22,631 bases of DNA, from NCBI GenBank assembly GCA_004151065.3, contig NWUY0300035500.1, positions 12,116 through 34,746 on the forward strand. The letters run 5' to 3'. Made by a program: the position numbers and the translations under genes. The notes beneath the pieces are model-generated. The model saw nothing but the letters and a program-made list of their open reading frames with translations. It was not told the DNA's origin and did no database searches. Source of the stretch: Larix sibirica (taxonomy: Eukaryota; Streptophyta; Pinopsida; Pinales; Pinaceae). Numbering within the stretch: position 1 is the first letter of the stretch; each line of letters begins with the position of its first letter. Below are positions 10,261 to 20,065 of this stretch, one piece after another.

Positions 10261-10261
10261 T

Positions 10262-10274
10262 TTGAAATTGAAAT
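10262..10274. repeat. Right target-site duplication of the SINE
   Basis: Second copy of the 13-bp repeat, directly after the A-rich tail. It continues into a further GAAATT unit, so the exact junction is ambiguous by a few bases. Confidence 0.7.
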
Positions 10275-10281
10275 TGAAATT

Positions 10282-10814
10282 TGATTGAGCACTTATGACC
10301 AAGTACAATCGCTAAATTGTTATAAATGCATGCTAAATGAATACGATGATTATAGATGTCTGTGAGGTTTTTTGTTGTTGTGTATCTCAAAACTTGGGCT
10401 TCTCTAATTACGTAGAGACTTTGTAAAAAAAATTGTGTTTAACAAACTAAGTTTGAGTGCTTGGCTAATGGTTATTACAATATATTTATAACATATATAT
10501 TTTTTGAATTATTAGTGTGTTATTATTTATTTTAAGTGTATATTTAGTTGCTTTACTCGTTTTATTTAACAATTTAATTTTTTATGACCATGATATATAA
10601 TCTATTATTAATGTTTTGATAAATGTTGATAAATGTGATTGGTATAATTTTTGATATAGAATCCACATGTTCATCAATGTTGTTGGTGTTTGATATGGAA
10701 TCCACATTGTTATTAAGTACTTTTTCTATGTTGTACTATGTATGGTATATGTTCATTAAAATTATTATGTCAGTTTTTTTTTATAAGATTATGTTATATA
10801 TTTTTATTTCTTGT
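10282..10814. other. AT-rich spacer, no gene
   Basis: Very AT-rich. The only structure seen is a short imperfect direct repeat around a GATATRGAATCCACAT core (about 10652 and 10693). The short open frame at 10623-10817 looks like chance low-complexity sequence (mostly Ile, Met, Phe and Leu) and has no family motif. Confidence 0.5.
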
Positions 10815-11552
10815 TAAGGTAGGATATATATTAATCCATGATGAGTCAAATTTTTTTGACTTGAATTATTTTGCATTTTTACACAAAAAAAAATTATAAA
10901 GTTTTTTAAAGTTTTGCAAAAATTTGTTATTAAACATAATTTTATGGAAAATTAAAATAAATATAACAATTTTTAAAATTCAATAATTTGGTTTTTTATT
11001 GGTCTAGTACACTTCTGATGGGACATAAATCCCCGAAGGAGTGGTTTTAATTTTTTGAATTTAAAAATAAATAAAATTTATTTATCAATAAAAAAATCCT
11101 TAAAACAACACCTATCTTGTTGCATTAAATACAATTTAAAATGCTCCAGAGTTGATTGGCAATTAGGAAAACACCCCTATGCTTGTTTCAAGACAATGCT
11201 TGATTTGTCCATAGCTTTGGCCAAGAATGATTCCTTCCACGACCTGGACCCTGACTGGGAGTATCCACATACTATGACGAACATGAACAACTTGGGGCAA
11301 CTATTCATTGAGTGGAGATATGCCATACAAGCAAAGGCTCAAGGCATGGGAAATGACCTTGCTCCTCACAACGATTGTCTATTTTTCTCACAAATTCTTT
11401 GTGTGGGGCAATGTTGGAGAATATCCCACCGTAGTTGAAAATCTTGACTGGGTGAACATAATTACCACGGTCATGGGCAACAGAATCGGACCGAAGCAAT
11501 GACGGCCCTCTACGATCTTGATTCTAATAGCAACACTAGCGTTGGTATCCAC
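10815..11552 (+). pseudogene. Class V chitinase (GH18) pseudogene fragment, copy 1
   Basis: The fragment encodes the middle of a plant class V chitinase, a GH18 TIM-barrel enzyme that cleaves chitin and acts in defence. A possible N-terminal piece (GYILINH) lies at about 10822. The region 10890-11090 is AT-rich and non-coding. Coding resumes with KHPYACFKTM, SIALAKNDSFHDL and the catalytic DPDWEYP motif; the acidic residues are codons 11247, 11253 and the Glu at 11259-11261. After a frameshift near 11360 it continues as TIVYFSHKFFVWGNVGEYP and NLDWVNI. A 13-base loss relative to copy 2 (near 11460) removes the MTYD part of strand 6 and shifts the frame again, giving TALYDLDSNSNTSVGIH. The C-terminal third is absent. 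It is related to the fragment at 20066-20815. Confidence 0.85.
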
Positions 11553-11559
11553 TGTAAGA

Positions 11560-11640
11560 TTTTCAATGCCCCTAAATTCACTAAGCTTTTCAATGCCCCT
11601 AAATTCACTAAACTATTCAATGTCCCTAAATTCAAAACAT
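11560..11640. repeat. Three tandem 27-bp units
   Basis: Units at 11560-11586, 11587-11613 and 11614-11640 share TTCAATGYCCCTAAATTCA. The first two are nearly identical; the third differs at several positions. The array starts a few bases after the end of GH18 copy 1 and is absent beside copy 2. Confidence 0.92.
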
Positions 11641-11895
11641 GATAATCGCCCGTGAAAAATTGAGGTACCGACCTAGCTGTTCTTGTGATTGGACCGTATT
11701 TTAAAGAGTTGTCGATTTGATCTATGTAAGGATTGGATTAAATTTTCTGGGACGATTATCCCTTCATTCCAAATTTTGAACTTTCAATTCTATGAACCCC
11801 ATTCCGATAATGGGATAACAAGAATATTCAAGGAATCTAAGTCCTGGGATCCAATAAAAAATAAGAAATATTTTTGTAACCGACCCATGAATTTC

Positions 11896-11904
11896 TATAT
11901 AAAA
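11896..11904 (+). promoter_or_regulatory. Candidate TATA box
   Basis: TATATAAAA, followed about 50-80 bases later by a pyrimidine-rich stretch (about 11953-11980) and then an ATG at 12108. The spacing suits a plant core promoter, but such strings are common by chance in AT-rich DNA. Confidence 0.3.
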
Positions 11905-12107
11905 CTCACTCACTAGATGCCTTATTTTTCACCAAGCATCGGGGCAGTTTGAGCTTTTCTCTGTTAGCTACTCTCTTCTGACCGGTCTGGATTATTCATC
12001 CCTCTGTGCTCATGGTTTTTCATTTTGCAAAAATTGGGTTTTTGTGTTTTGAATGTGTTTGTATTATTATCTTTTTTGCATCATCTTTTACTACATTGTT
12101 ATAGAGA

Positions 12108-12224
12108 ATGCCATCTTCGGTTGATCATCGCTTGGAGTCTTCAATAAAATCTCCAAATTCTACTACCGGAATTTCCTTTTCAGAAGATGTTGTGATGGGT
12201 GCTTCTTCTCCGAAGTCCGGGTAG
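12108..12224 (+). CDS. Short hypothetical ORF (38 aa), possibly the N-terminus of a decayed gene
   Basis: The frame encodes a Ser-rich 38-residue peptide beginning MPSSVDHRLESS and ending at TAG 12222-12224. Its base composition is less AT-rich than its surroundings. It lies about 200 bases after a candidate TATA box and upstream of the unknown coding relic at 12880-14500, so it might be that gene's first exon. No domain or family is recognisable. It could equally be chance. Confidence 0.25.
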   Translation: MPSSVDHRLESSIKSPNSTTGISFSEDVVMGASSPKSG

Positions 12225-12879
12225 AGATCATGCCTCTGCTCTCCCACCACTCATGAAGTCTCCTTTCATTTCCTCCTTCATCGATCATCGTTTGGCTACT
12301 AGAATAAGAATCCCACGCCCACGCCTTCAACCTTAGATAATGGCGTCATACATAGGCCAATCTCCACCAGTCTGTGGAAGCTCTATGAAAAAAAACAGTG
12401 TCTGTTGTACTACTAGCTTGAGCTCTTATAACCCAGCCACTATACAACATTTCAAGATGTTGTTTATCAAAGTAATTTGGACAAAGAATGCAAATATGAA
12501 GAGAAATTAGGATTGCAAGCTAGACCATGTAATTCAAACACTAGAACAACATTGCTAGAAGCAAAATTTCAAAAGATTAACTTTCAAAGTTTATAAGTGT
12601 TGTCGAAGATGTTGTCTGTGACACTTCGTAAGATGCTAAGTCATCAGTTTTAAACAGCCTCCGATGTACCTTTTGTCACTTCCCAATAAGCACTCGTGAT
12701 TAAATCTTAAGGTGTATTTGACTTAAAATTTTGAGTAAGGCCTAATACATTGATATGCACTTAAAGTTAACCTATCGAAAATGCATTAAAAGTTCACATA
12801 ATAGTTATTTTTTTAACTTTGTCGATAAAATTGATTGTATGTGTTTCGGGGGCCACATAAAAAACAGTTTCAAAAGCAT
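12225..12879. other. No recognisable gene
   Basis: Short frames only, no motif. Parts near 12230-12330 are C-rich and could be further eroded coding sequence of the neighbouring unknown gene. Confidence 0.4.
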
Positions 12880-14500
12880 TCCGATATGGGTTTTCAAGCT
12901 TCACTAAACAAGACTTATGACCATTAAATAGACCCCATCGAACAAGTTTTGAAACCCCGCCGATGTAATGATTTCAAATTTCGAGGTTTTGACATATCTC
13001 TTCAACAAAATTACAAAAGATTCGAAGCCCACTTCAAATCTCTCGTTGAGCTTTCTTCGAATCTTTCACTGATAAACATCACTTTGCCATATCTCCAGCA
13101 CACATGGCAATATCATGGTCAATTACTGATCAAGCCTGTGGGAATTTCAAAACTATTGGTCAGTGCATTCATAAAAACAAATTCTAAACTTGGCCTGACT
13201 GCCAAATTAGCAAATTTCTTGAGAAAATTGTTGATCTAGGAGGAGTTTCTTCATTATTACTCGGCTTATATAAAACTATTACTTCCCAAACTTATGTTCG
13301 CTTGAATTTTGCTAATTTCATTGGTTGCACAATTGAGTTTTATTATCCAAGAAAAAGGTACAACGGCACCAATACCGTTTCTCTTCAGGCCTAGGTATCT
13401 CTCTATAACTTTTTATTTCAAATTTTGAACTAGGAATTCAAGTTAAAAAGAGATGATACAAAAATTTATTTTGATTGAAATATAAATTAGATTTTGTGAT
13501 AAGCTACTTTGTAATGTGATTTTATTTTTCTTTCTATTAGAATTTATTCTACTTGAAATGCTACCCCAAATATTAGTAACTAAATCTCTGAAGCCTTCAC
13601 CAAAAGCAAAGAGAAAGCTTATTGAGATGTCAAATACAAAACCGAAGAAATGATAGAATCATGGACCCCTGGAATCAAAGTAGGCAGACCAGATATTGAA
13701 CCTGTAAAACTAGAATTCAAAGATATTGAACCTATAATTGTACATTAAATTGATTTTCCTTCTTGGGGAGAGATTTTTAAGATAATCAAAGAAGAACATT
13801 AGCCCACCCAGTGATCCTCCGCTTAGGAATGTAAATGATGTCATTTTTACCAACATAAGAGATTATCATCTAAACAATATTGATGTTAGAACTCTTGGCT
13901 TCCCAATTTAGATGTCATACAATGGATAATCCAACACACTAAAACAAAGAGAAGAACCATTCATGATGATGTTGGTAACTGTATTGCATCATGATTTCAG
14001 TCCATAGAGTTGGACATGTACTATAAGTTTTGTTAAGCGGATATATTATTAACTAGTGAATTTGTTGAGAAATTTCATAAAAGGAATGATACAAAGAAGG
14101 TTTTGGCTAGTTGGTGGGTTGAAGGAAAGAGGTTTCAGACAAGAAATGATGGTATTTATCCCACAACACATCTTAAAACCCCATATCTATATGCTATGGC
14201 CCTGATGTACAGGTTATATGGACATCCTATTCCTGCCCTTTCAAGGATGCTTGGGTCCCACTAGTGTATTCCCTTGTGACATCAGGGATCATTTTTAATT
14301 AGGAAAGAATATTGTCTTTATATTTACAGAGAACTGTATAAGAAAAGCCACAGAAGGAGAACTTCGAGAGTTTTCCAACCTTCTACATGTCTTCCTATAT
14401 TTTAGAGATCATGTGTGCTAATCATCCTTTCTCGCAATTGGGGTGGAGTTGGAATATTTCTTGTAGCCCAGTTCATATATATTGTCAAATGATATACCCT
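12880..14500 (+). pseudogene. Decayed coding region of unknown family, several frame segments and one candidate intron
   Basis: Coding-like segments follow each other in one direction, with frames changing at small indels. Segment 1 (12880-13239) contains FKFRGFDISLQQNYKRFEAH and TWQYHGQLLIKPVGISKLL. Segment 2 (13221-13394) contains LYKTITSQTYVRLNFANFIG. Segment 3 (13541-13653) is basic and Pro/Lys-rich, ending NTKPKK. Segment 4 (13650-13803) reads ESWTPGIKVGRPDIEP. Segment 5 (13917-14264) contains FVEKFHKRND, LASWWVEGKRFQTRNDGIYP and YAMALMYRLYG. Segment 6 (about 14375-14500) reads FYMSSYILEIMCANHPF and WSWNISCSPVHIYC. Between segments 2 and 3, AG|GTATCT at 13394/13395 and a pyrimidine-rich TTTCTATTAG ending at 13540 suggest an intron of about 146 bp. 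The protein would be cytosolic-looking, rich in Trp and Tyr, with no membrane segment. I do not recognise the family. It could be a lineage-specific repeat ORF or a dead host gene. Confidence 0.55.
13395..13540 (+). other. Candidate spliceosomal intron in the unknown coding relic
   Basis: It begins GTATCT after AG, is AT-rich throughout, and ends in TTTTTCTTTCTATTAG. Coding-like sequence lies on both sides and none within. The upstream exon would end in an in-frame TAG in the frame I followed, so the exact junction or frame is unsure. Confidence 0.4.
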
Positions 14501-16140
14501 AAGCAAAACTTTTCATGCTCAATGGCCATGAATAAGGCCCGGAACCACAAAAAAATCCTCTCTAGGGAATCTATGGACGCCATGTGGGATATGGATGCCA
14601 TTGGAAGGTTTTTCACACCCTGTATAACACTTTGGGCCTTAACCAAGGTCAAATAAATAACATAAGGTGCATAGCCATAATTGAGTATTTAGGATCAAAC
14701 TTCATAAAATAATTCTTGAACAACCACACAAGACCTCTATAGGAGATCTCTTCCCTCTCTAGGGGATATTTGGTGCCATCAATATGTTTTTCACAATAAG
14801 AATGGGTATTGAGGCCTTTACCATGGCCAAGGGAGTAAAACAAGGGAACTTCTCAAGATCAAGAGGTATGAATTAGATGGCGTCAAACAACCACACAAAT
14901 CCTCTTTAAGGTTCCTTTGGCTTGTCAGTGGGATATGTGTGCCATTAAGAGTTTTTTCACACCACTAATGGGATAAAGGGATCCTACCATGGCCTAAGGA
15001 GGAAAATAAGGCCTCCAATTGGGAATATGGGCACCATTAACATGTTTTTCTTAATAAGAATGGGTCTTTGGGCCTATATGATGGCTAGGGGAGGAAAATA
15101 AGGGCCTTAGAACATAAACAAATCTTATAAAGTTAAATGACCATGAACAAAGTCTCTACAAATCACATTGGTCCTCTCTAAGAGATCTTCAGCCTTTAGG
15201 AAAGATATGGGTACTCTTAGGAATTTTTACACACCACATTTGGGTCTTGAGGCCTCCATGTTGGACCTTAGCACCACTAAAAGGTTTTGCAGACCATGTA
15301 TTGCACTCAAGGTTTAGGGAAGGAACACAAGGTGCTTAGGCCCCGTTTGAATCTTTTGAAGATCAAGCTTCATGAATATTCCTCAAACAACCACACAAGT
15401 CCTCTATAGGGATGTTTGGTGTCTATGGAGGATATTTAAGACCATTAGTATGTTTTGCACAATGAGAGCGGGTCTTAAGAACTATACCATGGCTAGGGGA
15501 GGAAAATAAGGACCTTAGGCCTAAAACAAAGCTTCTTGAGCTCAATGGCCATGAACTAGGCCTCTAACAACCATTCAATCCTTTCTAAGATATCTTTGGA
15601 CTTCGTGTGTGACATGAGCACCATTCGGAGACTTTTTGTACCACATATGGGAATCATGGCTTATACCATGGTCAGGGAGGAAAACTAGGGTCTTAAGCTA
15701 TAAACAAAGTTTTCTTATGCTCAATAGTCATCAACAAGGCCTTTGATAATAAATATGGGCATAATTATCCATAAGTATGTTTTTCACAATAAGAATGGAT
15801 CTTAGGGCCTCTACCATGGTCAGGGGAAGGAATTAAGAAGATATTTAGGCCCTAAACAAAGTTTCTCAGGCCTAATGACCATGAAAAAAACCTTGAACCA
15901 CCACACAAATCCTCTCAAATATATATTTTGCATGCATGTGGGATATGGGTGTTATTCAAAGGTTTTGCACACCATAGTTAGGGCTCGAGGCTTCCGAGCC
16001 CTACCTCAGTTTCATTAAGAGGTTTTGTGCACCATGTATGGAACTTGAGGTCTTGACCATGGTTAAGGAATTAACATAAGATGATTATTACCCATTTGAA
16101 TCTTCTTGGGATCAAGCTTTGTGAAGTAGCCCTTGATCAA
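14499..16140. repeat. Diverged tandem array: about 175-bp monomers in a 0.7-kb higher-order unit
   Basis: The same chain of short motifs recurs: AACAACCACACAARTCCTCT, then a GGATATGGGYRCCATTA-like string, then GTTTTTCACA, then TACCATGGYYAGGGGAGGAA, then CCTTAGGCCYTAAACAAAG. The CCATGG anchor recurs at about 14820, 14990, 15485, 15665, 15820 and 16057, often 155-185 bases apart, with some shortened units. A longer block around GATCAAGCTTCATGAA recurs at about 14692, 15361 and 16112, giving an outer period of about 670-750 bp. Stops occur in all frames, so it is not coding. The array begins where the unknown coding relic stops. Confidence 0.8.
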
Positions 16141-16527
16141 CCCCTTTCATTCGTAAAGGTTTGTGACAATTGACATTGTGGGCACTTGCACAAAACCATT
16201 AAATTCTACTATTATAATTATGCATTGAGAACGATCGGTTTTATTTAAGAATTCATCTCAATGATTACCTTAGTGTGGTAGTAGATAGGGTAAGGAACAG
16301 GGGGGGACATTGATATTTTGGCCTGGTGGGGATGGAGCTAAAAACTATAAACTTTCAAAATACATATTAGCAATAAATATGTAATTTAAAGTAAAATAAT
16401 TGTGAACAAAATTACCTAAATAATTATAATAACAATAAAAGTTAAACATATCAATGTACTTACCCTGCTCAAAATTCCACTATGTAAAATATCCCCTAAA
16501 GGACTTTGAAAAATCTAACCACAATAT
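16141..16527. other. No recognisable feature
   Basis: AT-rich sequence with a G-run at about 16301-16307. No gene or repeat seen. Confidence 0.5.
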
Positions 16528-16836
16528 GTGCATGGATGTGAATACGAAGCACAACCACTACTAGATGATGGTATGCGGCCATTGCTAAATAGTGATCTTC
16601 ACCCATCACAAAATGATGGGCATGTCCTATTGTCAAGTGATAAACCTACCCCACCAGGAGATGATAATATCAACAAGTCAATACCCTCAACAAATGTGCC
16701 ATGTTGGACCATAATTCATGTCAATTGGACCAATGCTTTATATATTTATCGTAGAAAATTAGTTGTAGGAAGTTGGAATTGTAGCCAAAATAAACACCTA
16801 CATGGTCATGGAGGGATTGGGAAGTTTGCATCTTGA
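16528..16836 (+). CDS. Hypothetical 102-aa ORF of doubtful reality
   Basis: Open from an ATG to TGA. The N-terminal half is acidic with a loose internal repetition (LLDDGMRPLLNSD, then VLLSSDKPTPP); the second half contains two Trp-rich spots. No domain, signal peptide or membrane segment is evident and the neighbours give no clue. In AT-rich DNA an ORF of this length is mildly unusual, which is the only reason to list it. It may be a remnant of a larger transposon ORF. Confidence 0.2.
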   Translation: MHGCEYEAQPLLDDGMRPLLNSDLHPSQNDGHVLLSSDKPTPPGDDNINKSIPSTNVPCWTIIHVNWTNALYIYRRKLVVGSWNCSQNKHLHGHGGIGKFAS

Positions 16837-17929
16837 TGTCGTGCATCAGGTTAGTTTTGTGGCATCTCTAAACCAAACCCTTGGAATGCTAAGTGATGAA
16901 ATAGTTAACATGTTTTTGCAAAAAAAACTCCACATACATTTTCCTTAAAAGTACATTGGGATTTTCCCTATTTCTATGAGGTGGCTCATAAAAACAATGT
17001 ACACATTTCCATCCAATTATCAATAAATGGCTTATAAGTCTACCATTCAATAGAAATATGATCCCTACTAATGTTTGGGATTTCACCTATACGAGGGTAT
17101 ATAAATAGGTTGAATATATCATCTTTGCTAATCTTTAGATTTTTTATTGTTTCATAATCCAAACTATCTAAATATGCATGAAATCTCTATAAGAGGTTAA
17201 ACTATATAATGCCCTATTTTATTGGATTATTGTATCAATATATGCATCTATGGTTTGGGAAAGTGAGCTTCGAAATGGGCCTTTAGTGCTTCTCAATTTT
17301 CTTAGGTTGGTAATTTCTATTAGAATTTATGCATTTCAATCCATCAATGGTGAGGCATTTCCTTGAGGTTTTAGATTAATAATTTTGTGGGTTTAGATTG
17401 GGGTTTTTCTTTGGATTTCCCAAATTTGGAACATGAAGGATTGGGTTTTCAACAACCATTTCAAAACTATGCAATGAAATAAATATTTTAAAATGTAAAT
17501 AAATGTAAATCAAAATCTCACTATAAAATTACATGTAATAAATGAAATAAGGATATTGACTCCTTCTTGGAGTTGTTTGCTTTCCAAATCTATCAATGAA
17601 AGTGAATCACCCAACAATATCCTAAACTCAATACTAATTTCACCAATGAATTCGAAATCCAAGGGCTCAGAAAGTCTCCTCTCCAAATCATGATTGTGTT
17701 CTTGGCTTAACAATGAAGGAATGAGGCGAATGATGCACAACGGTGAGGAAAAAGACACTTTTATGATAATAAAAAAGGAACATGTATGTGTTCCTTTGAG
17801 ATAAATTAGCTTTACTTAAGGAATTTAATAAGCATAAGTTTTTTCAAATTACAATGTGTCACTATTCTTGTGACTTAACCTATAAGTGAACTAAGATGTA
17901 TGGATTAGACCTCCTTGAACCAAACTTTT
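16837..17929. other. No recognisable gene
   Basis: Short frames only. The minus-strand frame at 17758-17510 encodes an acidic 82-residue peptide with no recognised motif. It lies downstream of, and on the same strand as, the Copia gag relic, so it may be more of that element. Confidence 0.4.
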
Positions 17930-18790
17930 GCAAATGCACTCGTGTTTTAGATTTTCATAACATAAATAGGTTTCATAGATTGGATTGCATCTAAAACATC
18001 CACCAACTTCATGCACTAACCCATGCCTCTTATTTACATAAGCATGACCTATTCTTCTTCCGTTTGAATAATTAGGTGACTTCCCCTTTTTCTCTTGAGG
18101 ACTTAAGTTGTTGTTGCATTCTTCTCCAACTTTTTACTTCTTTACAAAAGATTTCTTTAAACTTTCTACAATTCTAGCCAAGTTACTTTCATGAGTTGAC
18201 AATGATCTTATTAGGTTTTCCAACTTCATTGTTGTTACATATTTGCTTCCTTCTATTGCAATAACAATCTAAATATTTTTTTTTTAATTCCTTATTTGTA
18301 ATGATCTCTCCATGTGTGTGCAACTAGTTATCCATGTCTTGAACTCAAACAGAAAAATACGCTATCTTCTCATGAATTTTATTTGAAGAATCTCAAATCT
18401 CTTCTCACATTCTGCAACTAAAACAATTTGACTTTATATGTGCCTTAGTAAGCACACTGCAATATATCCCAAGTTTCCTTGGAAGTTTTAGCTACAACGA
18501 CCTAAGCAAAAATGCTCACATCTAACTTTCCTGAGGTGTCATTTTTTACCTCTCTTTTATACTCTCTTTTGTAATACTAATGTATTCCTAACTTAGAGCT
18601 CATCATACCTAGCTTGAGCTATATCAACCCACACATATTTGCAGACCATCAATGTCTACATTTTGATTAATGTGGAGGTTAACCAGATTAAGGGAAATAT
18701 TTGGATACCCTTCATATTAGAGTGGCAAAGTATCCATTCAAGTAAAATCTACAACTATCAAGAATAATTTTTCCCCTTCCCTTTATTAGC
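17930..18790 (-). pseudogene. Copia-type gag relic (UBN2-like), broken
   Basis: On the minus strand the deduced peptides match the capsid region of plant Copia gag. These include GKNYS near 18760, the diagnostic TSKETWDILQCAY (about 18483-18445; family pattern TSKEAWDxLxxxY), then GTYKVKL and LQNVRRDL, and after a frameshift VIAIEGSKYVTTMKLENLI and LSTHESNL (about 18270-18170). In the living element this protein builds the virus-like particle around the RNA. The frame has many TAG/TAA/TGA stops. No clear CCHC knuckle follows, and no protease, integrase or RT is found, so this is an isolated fragment. Its own LTR is not visible. Confidence 0.72.
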
Positions 18791-19072
18791 AGTTGTTGGG
18801 AATTTGATAGCCTCATATTTATATAGTGATAATGAAAGTAAGTAAGTGGATAAACGTGATTAACAAAGTTACTCTAAAACATTAAATAAAGTATTAACAT
18901 GTTAACAATGTTAATTCAAGATTGCAAAATTAATGGGTTAACAACAATAATCCATATTCTTGAAATTAAATTAACAGGTGAGATGAATGTATGGACCTAA
19001 AAGCAATCACAACCTTTCGTTTGCCTATCTTATTTAAATGAGATTACTTCAATCAAAGTGGAGAGTATTTTT

Positions 19073-19457
19073 TGTTGGAATTGTGACAATAATAATCCAA
19101 GGTGAAAGTTTTATGGTAAAAAACAAATTTACCTAGATGGTTAAAGTAATGGTGGTGATTCATGTAATGGAGGCAATTCATGAAACGGTAGTAGTTATGT
19201 TAAAGCTATTATATATCAGTGTATCCCTGAGAGACATTGTAATGTAATTCTGTGTGAGCCCTGTTGTGTGAAGATTATAATCTTTAACTCAAAGAAATAA
19301 GAATACACATATATTTCCCCGTGGATTTCTCCTTTACTTCTTGTCAAGGTTTTGCCATGTTAAATATGTGTCTCATTGAATTTTATTATGATATCTTGTT
19401 TTGCCATTGTTTCATTTATTTGCTAAAAAATTTCTTAGGGTTCTCATTTTTTTAACA
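19073..19457 (+). mobile_element. Copia-type long terminal repeat (5' LTR or LTR plus leader)
   Basis: A 385-bp segment starts TGTTGG and ends TTAACA, giving the TGTT...AACA inverted ends standard for LTRs. It is followed two bases later by a primer-binding-site-like sequence. Inside are a TATA-like ATTATATAT (about 19208) and a CCCCGTGGATTTCTCC region (about 19318-19333), which resembles the R/U5 of plant Copia elements. No second LTR or internal genes follow, so the element is truncated or its rest has diverged. It points opposite to the gag relic at 17930-18790, so they are different elements. Confidence 0.7.
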
Positions 19458-19459
19458 AG

Positions 19460-19470
19460 TGGTATTAGAG
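19460..19470 (+). other. Copia primer-binding site (initiator Met-tRNA type)
   Basis: TGGTATTAGAG differs by one base from TGGTATCAGAG, the common plant Copia primer-binding site complementary to initiator methionine tRNA. It lies two bases after the LTR end, the normal spacing. Confidence 0.72.
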
Positions 19471-20065
19471 TGAGGTTGGGAGCTCTACCAGATCCATGTG
19501 AGAGTTGTGTGACCACTGCTACTATGTAATCCAGTTATAAGGAGCTTGTGGATTGTGACCCTAAGCTGAAGGAAAGGGTGATTGGAAAACCGCGACAAAA
19601 AGGAGAGTAAGGAGAGTAGGATCCAAAAATAAGAGGAGTTCGAGCACCACTGGAAGGAGTACTTATCATAAAGGATCATGGTTCAAGCCCATCTTCCTTA
19701 AATCCATTCTCATCATTTTGTTAGGAGGAAACACTAGAAAAGCACTGCTAGAAGCATTTAATGGTATATATATCTTAATTTTACAGTATTTTAATGGAAA
19801 TACAAATATGTTATACATTATTTTGCCTTTCTCATGAGGGTTTTAGTTAAATTTTGATATATAGGGATTTGACTCCTAGTGTATCTTATTTTTCTAGATT
19901 TGAACCATATCAATAGTGAATTTTAATGGAAAAACATATATTCTTAATATTAAACTATGAGATCTCCAAAAGTCAAGAGCAAAAACTATGTTTTGCTCAC
20001 CTTTTGAAGGATTAAAAAATCTATTTTTGAGAAATTGAAAACCCTGATCTCCTGTTATTTCCTAC
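19471..20065 (+). other. Leader-like remnant after the primer-binding site, no gene
   Basis: A purine-rich stretch (about 19550-19640) follows the primer-binding site, as in a retrotransposon leader, then AT-rich sequence. No gag reading frame could be recognised. Confidence 0.4.

Noticed and set aside
14499-16140. CRISPR array
   Set aside because: The repeats are long, diverged and contiguous rather than short identical repeats with unique spacers, and the genome is a plant.
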